A stretch of DNA of 9,981 nt from positions 1 through 9,981 of the forward strand of contig CAIYVS010000372.1 of the NCBI GenBank assembly GCA_903929655.1, written 5' to 3'. The notes under the pieces are model-generated. The model had not been told where the DNA came from. It saw nothing but the letters and a program-made list of their open reading frames with translations, and did not search any database. The translations under genes were made by a program, and so were the position numbers. Source of the DNA: an uncultured Bacteroidota bacterium (GTDB lineage: Bacteria; Bacteroidota; Bacteroidia; Chitinophagales; Chitinophagaceae). Every line of letters begins with the position of its first letter. The first letter of the stretch is position 1. Shown one piece after another: positions 1 through 6,323 of this stretch.

Positions 1-977
1 GCCCATTGCCTTTGTCCCGATGAGTTAAATTGAACAATATAGACATCAGAATTACCACCAAATACTGACTGGTAGGACCCAACTGTAACAATATTACTTA
101 TACTGCTAGTTTCACCCGTCATATATACATTACCTTGATTATCACAAGTAATTGCATAACCAATTTCATCGCCCAGCCCACCATAATAAGTAGCCCAGTC
201 CAGAGTAGGATCAATAATGAGTGTTCCATCGTATGCCTCAACATTAAAACTTAAGGTATGGTTTCTCAGTTCAAAAGTTGAAGCAATAGCTCTGCCACTT
301 TCCGTTTCATAACTGTATAGCTTCTGTTCAATAACACTCCCCATCACCGTCATAGCTTTCACAACTCCGGCATTCGTTTCTTTCATATCATCAGCCCCAT
401 GATACCTCAGTTTAATGCTCTTTACATCTCCACCGGGCCTCACTACAAAATCATACTCCAATTCATTATCCTTAATGTAGAGCACCCAATCTATATTCGG
501 ATATACATCCTTGTAAGTCACCTTTTCATAACTATGCACAACACATCCATGATCCGGGCTGAATGGAGCAGTATAATAAGTTTCGTAATAACCTTGTTTT
601 TCCTCTGCAAATACTACAGCATTCTCATTAGCCCCTACCAGTTCAACATCCATACGGCACATCTCAACAGGAACTGAAGGTTCTTCAAAATGGGTACCTG
701 GCTTGTCAGTAAGCTTAGATATCATCCCCTCTCCTTTGGAGAGGCAGAGAGAGGTATTTTTGTTCCATTGGTAATGAATCCCTCCCTTCCCAATAAACAC
801 ATTCAATCCCTGCCCCGTCGCAATTTTAAAATCTATATCATTCCTCGCATTCCCATACTGGTCCATTATTTGCCCCCTGTTTTCAATAAAACAAAGGGAG
901 GACTGCTTGGCTTGCTCCTTTGCTGATAAAGTAAGACAGGCAAACAAACAAGAAAACGCAAATATGGTACGGATCAT
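1..977 (-). CDS. Secreted DUF7948 / SBBP beta-propeller repeat protein, N-terminal part (runs off left edge)
   Basis: 325 codons are visible, read from an ATG at 977 leftward without a stop. Residues 1-19 form a signal peptide (MIRTIFAFSCLFACLTLSA). The CFIENRGQ motif at 29-36, MDVELVGAN at 109-117 and YKDVYPNIDWVLY at 155-167 are hallmarks of the N-terminal domain now called DUF7948. At 260-268 DWATYYGG opens the first SBBP (seven-bladed beta-propeller) repeat, with the typical DNQGNVYMTGET at 279-290 and a GQRQW closing motif at 321-325. Such proteins usually continue with several more repeats and often end in a gliding/T9SS C-terminal sorting domain; that part lies beyond position 1. They are exported and thought to act at the cell surface, but their biochemical role is not established. 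An in-frame palindromic repeat falls in the loop around residues 75-88 (separate entry). No good -7/-33 promoter was recognised upstream. Confidence 0.9.
   Translation of the reverse strand, partial: MIRTIFAFSCLFACLTLSAKEQAKQSSLCFIENRGQIMDQYGNARNDIDFKIATGQGLNVFIGKGGIHYQWNKNTSLCLSKGEGMISKLTDKPGTHFEEPSVPVEMCRMDVELVGANENAVVFAEEKQGYYETYYTAPFSPDHGCVVHSYEKVTYKDVYPNIDWVLYIKDNELEYDFVVRPGGDVKSIKLRYHGADDMKETNAGVVKAMTVMGSVIEQKLYSYETESGRAIASTFELRNHTLSFNVEAYDGTLIIDPTLDWATYYGGLGDEIGYAITCDNQGNVYMTGETSSISNIVTVGSYQSVFGGNSDVYIVQFNSSGQRQW
726..755. repeat. REP-like palindromic repeat inside the DUF7948 gene
   Basis: CCTCTCC (728-734), TTT, GGAGAGG (738-744) is a perfect 7-bp inverted repeat with a 3-nt loop. 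It is followed by a purine-rich tail, CAGAGAGAGGT (745-755). The whole resembles a short interspersed element that I recall as very common in Bacteroidota genomes (CCCCTCTCC-TTT-GGAGAGGGG followed by a CAGGGGTGAGGT-like tail). Here it sits within a coding region, is read through in frame, and encodes residues from about 75 to 84 of the protein. Copy number in this genome cannot be seen from one window. Confidence 0.6.
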
Positions 978-1215
978 CGTAGATTAATTAACAGATAGTG
1001 TATATTATAAAATTAACAAACAAAATGCATAAGCACATCCCTTTTTTATAATTCAAGACATTTTCCCAACCACTATTCAAAGCATAGATAAGATTTCAAT
1101 GAATTATTTTACTATATTTACCTATACAAATTCTTTATTGACGAGCATTCGATGTCGACAATATACATTCAATATTTAGGTCCCGGCATATTCAGTAACA
1201 ACAAAATAACATAGA
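978..1215. other. Divergent intergenic region
   Basis: AT-rich spacer of 238 bp between two divergently transcribed secreted-protein genes, so it must hold both promoters. I do not see a convincing TTTG-N19-21-TAnnTTTG promoter on either strand. A sigma70-like TTGACG (1138-1143) with TATACA 18 bp downstream and a TGTCGACA palindrome (1153-1160) lie 55-80 bp upstream of the plus-strand start. They could be regulatory, but the match may be chance. No small gene or RNA is recognisable. Confidence 0.4.
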
Positions 1216-3186
1216 ATGAAAAAACACTACTTACTTTTTTTGCTAACATTGCTGGTATATAACCGCACGTTGGCACAAACTTGCGCAGACTATACAGTAC
1301 AACTATCAGCAACAATACAATTAATGCCTCCAAAGATTACGCTCTCATGGAAACCATTAACCTATGCAAGTTCCATAAGTATTTACAGAAAAACACTGAC
1401 AGCAACTACATGGGGAACCGCCATTTCATCCTTACCGGCTTCCGATACTACCTATACAGATGCCGCCTTGGTTGCAGACTCTGCCTATGAGTATTGGGTC
1501 AATGCCCCGGGATCAAGCATCTCCGCTACAGGTTATATCTATGCAGGTATTAATGCACCTGCCATCCACAATCGTGGCATCCTGGACCTGATAGTTGATT
1601 CTACCTTCAGTGACTCCTGCAAAACGAGTATCACTCAATTAATGAATGACCTTAGCGGTGATGGCTGGCAAATAATCCGTCATGATCTTGCAAGAACAGT
1701 TAACGATGTTACAGCTCATGGCCTGATTAAAAATGATTATACAACACATCCTAACCTGAAAGCCGTTTTATTACTCGGGCATATTGCCGTACCATATAGC
1801 GGCGACCTTAATCCTGATGGTCACCCCAATCATCTTGGCGCATGGCCTGCAGATGTTTATTACGCCAACATGAATGGCTATTGGGGAGATATTATTGTTA
1901 ATGACACTAGCTCTTCTTACGCAGCAAACAAAAATATTCCAGGTGATGGGAAATGGGATCAGACCATACTACCCTCTGCCGATGAGTTGCAAGTTAGCCG
2001 CATCGATTTTTTCAACATGCCCGCATTTGCAAAAACAGAGATACAATTGATGAACGCTTACCTCAATAGGGATCATACTTACAAAATGGATTCTCTGTCA
2101 ATAAATCACCGTGGCCTTGTTGACGACAATTTTGGCACATTTAGCGGAGAAGCATTTGCATCCAATGCCTGGCGAAATTTCGCCCCATTGATCGGAAAAA
2201 ACAATATACAAAGCATCGACTTCATTACCTCTTTGAACGACTCTGCTTATCAATGGGCATATGGTTGTGGTGGCGGAACTTTCACCAGTGCAGGAGGCAT
2301 TGGCGCCACAACAGATTTCGCTGCAAATGATGTAAATGCTATTTTCACAATGCTGTTCGGCAGCTATTTTGGCGATTGGAATGTGCAAAACAATTTCCTT
2401 CGTGCCCCCCTTTGTTCCAACGTTCCGGCACTTACTTCATGCTGGGCAGGTCGGCCGGATTGGTTCTTTCACCATATGGCAATAGGCGAGAACATAGGAT
2501 ATTCTGCCTGGATCACTCAAAATGACAACACCTTATACCAACCACTTAGTTTTTCAGCAAATTGGATACACGTTGCACTCATGGGCGATTTATCATTAAG
2601 GACGGACTATATTAAACCAGCCCGAAATTTAATTGCCAGTAGTTCAGCAAATGCAGGCGCACACCTTAGCTGGACAGCCTCTCCCGACCCTGCTGTGATA
2701 GGTTATTACGTTTATCGTTCCGATACTTTATATGGTAATTATCAGCGCTTATCATCATTATTGACTGCAACAACCTTTAATGATACTGTTGGGCTAAACG
2801 GACTTAAATATTATATGGTAAGACCCGTAAAACTGCAGCAAACTCCTTCAGGCACTTATTACAATTTAGGAATCGGCATTACAGATACTGCAACCGTTTC
2901 CTACCCCTCATTGGTCGCCAATATCACCGCAATCGAAAATGTTTCATTATTCCCTAACCCTGTAAAAGACAGGCTGAATATGATATTGAACAGCACTTCC
3001 AATTCTTCTGTTACAATTAGTATTATAAATCAGACAGGACAAAAAATACAGACAACAACACAGCAGATAAAATACGGTTCAAACTCATTTTCCTTCGATG
3101 TAAGCAAACTCCCCACGGGCTTTTACATCGCAATAATAACAACAGACAACAGTTCTTTCGCTGCAAAGTGGATAAAGACAGAATAG
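1216..3186 (+). CDS. T9SS-secreted protein with FN3 modules and a C25 (gingipain)-like core
   Basis: 656 residues. A signal peptide (1-20, ending TLAQT) directs Sec export. Residues about 23-110 look like a fibronectin-III domain (ITLSWKPL, YEYWVN). Residues about 115-465 form the core: a Rossmann-like strand AVLLLGH (183-189), GAWPADVYYANMNGYWGD (208-225), VDDNFGTF (302-309), FTMLFGSYFGDWN (377-389), LTSCWAGRPDWFFHH (406-420) and GDLSLR (457-462). This order resembles peptidase family C25 (gingipain/caspase fold), with Cys409 where the nucleophile would be. The usual Gly-His-Gly-Ser histidine segment appears to be replaced by FGSYFGD, so proteolysis is uncertain. A second FN3-like module spans about 468-562. 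Residues 574-656 are a T9SS type A sorting domain (LFPNPVKDRL, LPTGFYIAII, KWIKTE end). The protein is therefore probably displayed on or released from the outer membrane. The start is supported by the signal peptide beginning at the first Met. Domain boundaries and the C25 relation are read by eye. Confidence 0.85.
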   Translation: MKKHYLLFLLTLLVYNRTLAQTCADYTVQLSATIQLMPPKITLSWKPLTYASSISIYRKTLTATTWGTAISSLPASDTTYTDAALVADSAYEYWVNAPGSSISATGYIYAGINAPAIHNRGILDLIVDSTFSDSCKTSITQLMNDLSGDGWQIIRHDLARTVNDVTAHGLIKNDYTTHPNLKAVLLLGHIAVPYSGDLNPDGHPNHLGAWPADVYYANMNGYWGDIIVNDTSSSYAANKNIPGDGKWDQTILPSADELQVSRIDFFNMPAFAKTEIQLMNAYLNRDHTYKMDSLSINHRGLVDDNFGTFSGEAFASNAWRNFAPLIGKNNIQSIDFITSLNDSAYQWAYGCGGGTFTSAGGIGATTDFAANDVNAIFTMLFGSYFGDWNVQNNFLRAPLCSNVPALTSCWAGRPDWFFHHMAIGENIGYSAWITQNDNTLYQPLSFSANWIHVALMGDLSLRTDYIKPARNLIASSSANAGAHLSWTASPDPAVIGYYVYRSDTLYGNYQRLSSLLTATTFNDTVGLNGLKYYMVRPVKLQQTPSGTYYNLGIGITDTATVSYPSLVANITAIENVSLFPNPVKDRLNMILNSTSNSSVTISIINQTGQKIQTTTQQIKYGSNSFSFDVSKLPTGFYIAIITTDNSSFAAKWIKTE

Positions 3187-3203
3187 AATATCAATCAGGT
3201 AAG

Positions 3204-3240
3204 AAAAAGCGCCGGTAGCATAAAACTACCGGCGCTTTTT
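3204..3240. terminator. Bidirectional intrinsic terminator between converging genes
   Basis: A perfect 15-bp stem (3204-3218 with 3226-3240) encloses a 7-nt loop, CATAAAA. The GC-rich part GCGCCGGTAG/CTACCGGCGC is flanked by an A-run on the left and a T-run on the right, so it works in both directions. It lies 18 bp after the stop of the plus-strand T9SS protein and 15 bp after the end of the converging minus-strand gene. Confidence 0.95.
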
Positions 3241-3254
3241 TATATTTTATCAAA

Positions 3255-3710
3255 TTATTTACCGCTTGACATACCAGGAGGAGTTGCACCGCCGGGTGGT
3301 GGTGCAGCCTGCATTCCCTGTGGCCTGTTTTGCATTCTGTTCTGTATCATTTGCCTTCTTTGCTGCTCCATCGTCTGTAATTTCTGAAACTGTTCTGCAG
3401 TAAATACTTTTTTAAGATCTGCATCTTTATTCGCAGACATTTTATTCATAGCCTCTCTTTTATCTGGCATATCCTTATTGGTAATGATTACTTCCATTTC
3501 CTTGGTATACTTCAGGTTGATCGCATTCACCTTCGGCAATTGGTCCTTGCTCAGGCCAAATTGATTTTGCATCATCTCAGTCTGGCTTTTAGCCCTCTCT
3601 TCAGCAGTACCACGACGCCCTTGCATTTGTTGGGCCGACAAATCAACCGGCACTAAAATTGCCAGCAAGGCAATACCTTTAATGACATTCTTAATATTAT
3701 TTTTTTTCAT
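3255..3710 (-). CDS. Spy/CpxP-like small periplasmic protein
   Basis: 151 residues. A signal peptide (1-26, ending DLSAQQ) indicates export to the periplasm. The mature part is helical and charged, with two LTxxQ-like motifs 50 residues apart: LSKDQ at 53-57 and FTAEQF at 103-108. This repeated motif is characteristic of the Spy/CpxP superfamily (periplasmic chaperones and stress sensors in enterobacteria) and of related Bacteroidota proteins of unknown function. The tail from about 120 is rich in Met, Gln, Pro and Gly (NRMQNRPQGMQAAPPPGG) and probably disordered; the Met content could bind metal, but that is speculation. The gene lies 65 bp downstream of the lipoprotein gene on the same strand and may be co-transcribed with it, although a weak promoter of its own is possible. 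Function is inferred from motifs only. Confidence 0.8.
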   Translation of the reverse strand: MKKNNIKNVIKGIALLAILVPVDLSAQQMQGRRGTAEERAKSQTEMMQNQFGLSKDQLPKVNAINLKYTKEMEVIITNKDMPDKREAMNKMSANKDADLKKVFTAEQFQKLQTMEQQRRQMIQNRMQNRPQGMQAAPPPGGATPPGMSSGK

Positions 3711-3755
3711 AAAACCTTAATTTGTTTTTTACAAGGTGAAATAATCAAGTTTCGA

Positions 3756-3763
3756 TAAAGGTA
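3756..3763 (-). promoter_or_regulatory. Possible -7 element for the Spy-like gene
   Basis: TACCTTTA on the minus strand matches the Bacteroidota -7 consensus TAnnTTTG except at the last base, and lies 45 bp upstream of the ATG. No TTTG -33 element is found at 19-21 bp, so the call is weak. Confidence 0.3.
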
Positions 3764-3775
3764 AATAAAAATGTT

Positions 3776-4183
3776 TTATGGTTTACACAGCGCCACCTGT
3801 GATTTAACATCCCTGGTTAATGCCGCCATTTCCTTATCATCATATTTTTTATAAAACTTCTCATTCAGATCATTAATATCTTTATTCAGATCATTCATCT
3901 CTTCATCCAGGTTTTCAAGCTTGTCAGAAAGTGCCTTCTGTTTGTCCACCAGCCCCTCCGAACGAAATCCATCATCCTTCGATCCCGAACTGTCAAAATC
4001 TCCCCCGGCTGGCTGGCGTAATGTTTGCATTAATTCAGCATGCAGCTTATCATACTCCTCGTTTATCCAAAGTAAGCGGCATTTTTTGTTGGCAAGCTCA
4101 CTGGCATCGTCATGCATACTTCTATTACAGGAGCATAACAATACGCAGATAAACAAAAAAATATAGCATATAAAATTCTTCAC
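3776..4183 (-). CDS. Small coiled-coil lipoprotein (GTG start preferred)
   Basis: The open frame extends to a TTG at 4205-4207 (143 codons). I prefer the in-frame GTG at 4181-4183, which gives 135 residues starting (M)KNFICYIFLFICVLLCSC, a compact lipoprotein signal peptide with lipobox L-C-S-C and lipidated Cys19. The upstream TTG lies inside the best -7 promoter element (TAGTTTTG, 4205-4212), so it would not be in the transcript from that promoter. The mature part is hydrophilic. Its C-terminal half has a heptad-like run (DKLENLDEEMNDLNKDINDL) that predicts a coiled coil. No named family is recognised. It is probably anchored in the inner or outer membrane and faces the periplasm. It is followed on the same strand by the Spy-like gene, suggesting a small envelope operon. 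Confidence 0.75.
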   Translation of the reverse strand: MKNFICYIFLFICVLLCSCNRSMHDDASELANKKCRLLWINEEYDKLHAELMQTLRQPAGGDFDSSGSKDDGFRSEGLVDKQKALSDKLENLDEEMNDLNKDINDLNEKFYKKYDDKEMAALTRDVKSQVALCKP

Positions 4184-4204
4184 GTCCCTATATAAAACAG
4201 CATA

Positions 4205-4236
4205 CAAAACTATTAAAATCCTACAAGATTTGCCAA
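4205..4236 (-). promoter_or_regulatory. Bacteroidota-type promoter for the lipoprotein gene
   Basis: On the minus strand, TTGG (4233-4236) is separated by 20 bp from TAGTTTTG (4205-4212), a full match to the -7 consensus TAnnTTTG. The transcript would begin near 4198-4200, just upstream of the GTG start at 4183 but downstream of the alternative TTG at 4207. This supports the shorter gene model. Confidence 0.55.
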
Positions 4237-4253
4237 CAAGCCCATGTCGTCCA

Positions 4254-4284
4254 TTTGCAAAATATCAGCTTCTGTCTATCTTTA
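4254..4284 (+). promoter_or_regulatory. Bacteroidota-type promoter for the DoxX gene
   Basis: TTTG (4254-4257), a 19-bp spacer, then TATCTTTA (4277-4284) matches TTTG-N19-21-TAnnTTTG at all but the last base. Transcription would start near 4290, about 20 nt before the ATG at 4311. The -33 element lies only 17 bp from that of the divergent lipoprotein promoter. Confidence 0.6.
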
Positions 4285-4310
4285 TAAACAACAATATAAG
4301 CATTTTGCTC

Positions 4311-4718
4311 ATGGCACTTTTCGAAAAACTGGCTAATTATAAAGACACCGGCATCCTCCTCATGCGTTTAGGCCTCGGCTTTATGATGATAACACATGGC
4401 CTGCCTAAATTAATAGCAGGGCCCGAAACCTGGACAAATATAGGTTCATCTATGGGGCTTTGGGGCATCCATTTCGCACCTGTTTTCTGGGGTTTTATGG
4501 CCGCAACTGCTGAGGGCATAGGTGGCGTTTTAGTTATCCTGGGCCTTTTCTTTCGTCCTGCATGCCTCTTAATTATGATCACAATGGCAGTTGCTGCCAC
4601 CCATCATTTCTCTGCCGGCGAAGGACTGAAAGGCGCAGGGCACGCCCTCGAAATCGGTTTTGCTTTTCTTGGCCTCCTCTTTATCGGGCCGGGAAAATAT
4701 TCTGTAGATAAAAAATAA
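4311..4718 (+). CDS. DoxX family integral membrane protein
   Basis: 135 residues from the ATG at 4311. The frame is open back to 4230, but those 27 codons are low-complexity and overlap the promoter, whereas MALFEKLANYKDTGILLMRLGLG is the normal family beginning. Four membrane segments are visible at about 13-29, 57-80, 83-97 and 110-127. The family signature RLGLGFMMITHGLPKL (19-34) is present, followed by the glycine-rich second helix AEGIGGVLVILGLFFRP (67-83). DoxX proteins are inner-membrane proteins of mostly unknown function. Some are subunits of archaeal thiosulfate:quinone oxidoreductase, others take part in redox or sulfur stress responses. Nothing here points to a specific role. The AHSA1 gene starts 66 bp downstream with no terminator between, so the two are likely co-transcribed. 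Confidence 0.9.
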   Translation: MALFEKLANYKDTGILLMRLGLGFMMITHGLPKLIAGPETWTNIGSSMGLWGIHFAPVFWGFMAATAEGIGGVLVILGLFFRPACLLIMITMAVAATHHFSAGEGLKGAGHALEIGFAFLGLLFIGPGKYSVDKK

Positions 4719-4784
4719 ACAAACCATTCTCATTGTCCATATTCCATATCCCCATTCGTTATTAAAAAATAAAACACAAAAACG

Positions 4785-5186
4785 ATGGCAAAGACAATCA
4801 CTCAGAAAGTAATTTTTAAAGGTACTGCAGTTGCCAAACTGTACAGCATGTATCTTGATTCAAAACACCACGTAGCACTAACCGGGGGACATAAAGCTAA
4901 AATTGCTGCTACAGCGGGAGACAAATTCTCTGCCTGGGATGGCCATATCATTGGCAGGAATCTGCAACTGCTAAAGAACAAACTTATTGTGCAGGCATGG
5001 CATGGCAGCGATTGGGATAAAACCGATGCAGACTCCACTTTCATCATGCTCTTCGAACAAAAAGGAAAGGACGCTGTCATCCATATGACCCATGCCAATA
5101 TTCCAGATGCCCATGTAGCCGGTATCAAAAAAGGATGGACCGACTGTTACTGGACTCCATGGAAAGCATATCTCGCATCTAAATAG
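4785..5186 (+). CDS. SRPBCC / AHSA1-like protein (Activator of Hsp90 ATPase homologue 1 fold)
   Basis: 133 residues, a full-length single SRPBCC domain. The order of motifs fits the AHSA1/START-like family: an N-terminal strand and helix (VIFKGTAVAKLYSMYLDSKHH, starting near residue 9), the F-S-A-W-DGHIIGRNLQL turn (about 48-62), KLIVQAWHGSDW (66-77), a central strand STFIMLF (84-90), and a long C-terminal helix with GIKKGWTDCYWTPWKAYL (113-130). The fold makes a hydrophobic cavity that binds lipids or other small molecules. The bacterial members are cytosolic and mostly without a defined ligand. No signal peptide. No Shine-Dalgarno is visible before the ATG. Its last codons overlap those of the converging membrane-protein gene. 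Confidence 0.9.
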   Translation: MAKTITQKVIFKGTAVAKLYSMYLDSKHHVALTGGHKAKIAATAGDKFSAWDGHIIGRNLQLLKNKLIVQAWHGSDWDKTDADSTFIMLFEQKGKDAVIHMTHANIPDAHVAGIKKGWTDCYWTPWKAYLASK

Positions 5187-5895
5187 TTCCTGCCGGGGGG
5201 ATCGATTTGCTCAATCGTTTCACATACACAATAAACGATAGCAGGATGATCCCCTCGCCTATACCAAACATGGTCCAGTCGAAATAAGTAGGTACATAAC
5301 TGCTCAGGTCTGTAAACAAAGAGCCCCCCGATCTCAGGTTACGCATCAGGATATCACCCTTATGCCTCACATAGTCTTCAGTAAAAGAAATGATAGCAAT
5401 GATGGAACCCATCCACAACATTAATTGTTCCCCGCTGTGCAAATGCACATGTACATGCTTCTCAGAATAGTAAATGATCGCCAGGGCAAACAATATCAAG
5501 GTCATAGCAATGATAACAGGCGTTATCACAGGTCCCACCCAGGGCACCGGTATCAGGAAGAGGATATCCCATGTCATCAAAGACTCCGGCCAGTTTATAA
5601 ATACCTTCAGGAATACATAATAAAAGATATCCCAAACTGCGAATGAATAAATGAAATAGGCAAAACGCTCCGCCTTGTTCTTGCCCGCCAGCTTACCAAT
5701 GGCCATCAGCATAATGATGGTAGCAGCCTCTCTCCACAATTCCGTAACGGCCACCCCATGATCTATAGGCTGCAAAGGAAATGAAAAGCCATGAGGGTAA
5801 TACAATTTCCTCAGGTAGATAACCACAGCCGTCTCCAAAAAGCCCATAGCAATACTAAAAAAGCTAACCCAGTATAATGTTTTTTTAAGGCCCAT
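5179..5895 (-). CDS. Polytopic membrane protein of unnamed family
   Basis: 238 residues with about six or seven hydrophobic segments (roughly 7-29, 53-70, 77-98, 108-118, 120-144, 158-174 and 208-226). I recall similar uncharacterised proteins in varied bacteria but cannot name a family. Features that look conserved are ETAVVIYLRKLYYP (21-34), LWREAATIIMLMAIG (53-67), AVWDIFYYVFLKV (86-98) and WDILFLIPVPWVGPV (109-123). A histidine-rich loop HVHVHLH (147-153) between membrane segments could bind a metal. The charged and aromatic residues inside membrane segments (Glu21, Arg55, Glu56, Asp89, Asp110) suggest a transporter, channel or membrane enzyme rather than a simple anchor, but no function can be assigned. 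It may be transcribed together with the small gene 60 bp upstream. Its stop codon lies inside the end of the converging AHSA1-like gene. Confidence 0.85.
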   Translation of the reverse strand: MGLKKTLYWVSFFSIAMGFLETAVVIYLRKLYYPHGFSFPLQPIDHGVAVTELWREAATIIMLMAIGKLAGKNKAERFAYFIYSFAVWDIFYYVFLKVFINWPESLMTWDILFLIPVPWVGPVITPVIIAMTLILFALAIIYYSEKHVHVHLHSGEQLMLWMGSIIAIISFTEDYVRHKGDILMRNLRSGGSLFTDLSSYVPTYFDWTMFGIGEGIILLSFIVYVKRLSKSIPPAGTI

Positions 5896-5955
5896 GTGTT
5901 TTGATTATAGAAAAAAACGCGGTACTTACCTCTTTATTTGAAATAACTTCCGTTT

Positions 5956-6180
5956 TTATTGCCTGTACTTTTTCATTACCTCTTTATGTGGTTTTCCTTC
6001 TCCTTTTGCCGATTGTTTAAAAGCCTCATCAACATCAACTTTTACGTGTTCAGGCAAGTCATCCCATAAATCATAAGCCCCTTCAATTTCAAAAATGGCA
6101 TGAATCATTCGCAAAGTTTTTTCATCTGCTTTATCAACATATTCTTTTACTTTCTTTCGTAATATTTCTGTTGTCGCCAT
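5956..6180 (-). CDS. Antitoxin-like small protein, apparently without a toxin
   Basis: 74 residues, very charged. The layout is MATTEILRKKVKEYVDKADEK-like N-terminal helix, a middle part with ALYD-type WDDLPEHVK (39-47), and a C-terminus DEAFKQSAKGEGKPHKEVMKKYRQ. The last motif (small residue, E/G-x-x-x-H-x-E-V-M) resembles the C-terminal arm of many small Bacteroidota antitoxins encoded just before RelE/ParE toxins. Here no toxin frame follows: only 60 bp separate it from the membrane-protein gene. It could be an orphan antitoxin, a remnant, or an unrelated small regulator. It follows the fusA terminator on the same strand, so it should have its own promoter, which I could not identify. Confidence 0.7.
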   Translation of the reverse strand: MATTEILRKKVKEYVDKADEKTLRMIHAIFEIEGAYDLWDDLPEHVKVDVDEAFKQSAKGEGKPHKEVMKKYRQ

Positions 6181-6227
6181 TACTACCTGAACATTTACTC
6201 ATTTTATCCCGCAAATCTCATACCACA

Positions 6228-6260
6228 AAAAAGCCATCCCGTTTTACGAGATGGCTTTTT
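6228..6260 (-). terminator. Intrinsic terminator downstream of fusA
   Basis: AAAAAGCCATC (6228-6238) pairs with GATGGCTTTTT (6250-6260) over 11 bp. After one mismatch the stem continues with CGT/ACG around a TTT loop. On the minus strand, a T-run follows the stem. It lies about 64 bp past the fusA stop and ends its transcript. The A/T flanks on both sides would allow function in the other direction, although no plus-strand gene needs it. Confidence 0.85.
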
Positions 6261-6277
6261 CAATATCAATTTATTTC

Positions 6278-6301
6278 TTTGCGTCTTAGCGCCTTTGCGG
6301 T
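6278..6301. repeat. Three imperfect 8-bp tandem units, Bacteroidota interspersed repeat
   Basis: TTTGCGTC, TTAGCGCC and TTTGCGGT follow each other directly, then TTAAA. I recall near-identical strings (TTTGCG-type octamers ending in GGTTAAA) as a common intergenic repeat in Bacteroidota and some other phyla. Its role is unknown. It lies between the fusA stop and the fusA terminator, so it is transcribed in the 3' untranslated region. Confidence 0.5.
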
Positions 6302-6323
6302 TAAACTAAATCGCGCATGCTTA

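Noticed and set aside
399..926. Two plus-strand open frames (399-677 and 690-926)
   Set aside because: Both are opposite the DUF7948/SBBP gene, whose translation gives a clear signal peptide and conserved motifs.
1138..1166. Sigma70-like TTGACG/TATACA promoter upstream of the T9SS protein
   Set aside because: Bacteroidota housekeeping promoters do not follow the sigma70 consensus and the -7/-33 form is not present, so it is mentioned only as a possibility.
4230..4310. 27-codon N-terminal extension of the DoxX frame
   Set aside because: It overlaps the best promoter (4254-4284), and the family's usual N-terminus starts at the ATG at 4311.
4802..5128. 108-codon minus-strand frame within the AHSA1-like gene
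   Set aside because: Antisense shadow; the plus-strand product is a clear SRPBCC protein.
5896..5955. A toxin gene paired with the antitoxin-like gene
   Set aside because: The gap is only 60 bp and the next frame is a polytopic membrane protein with no toxin resemblance.
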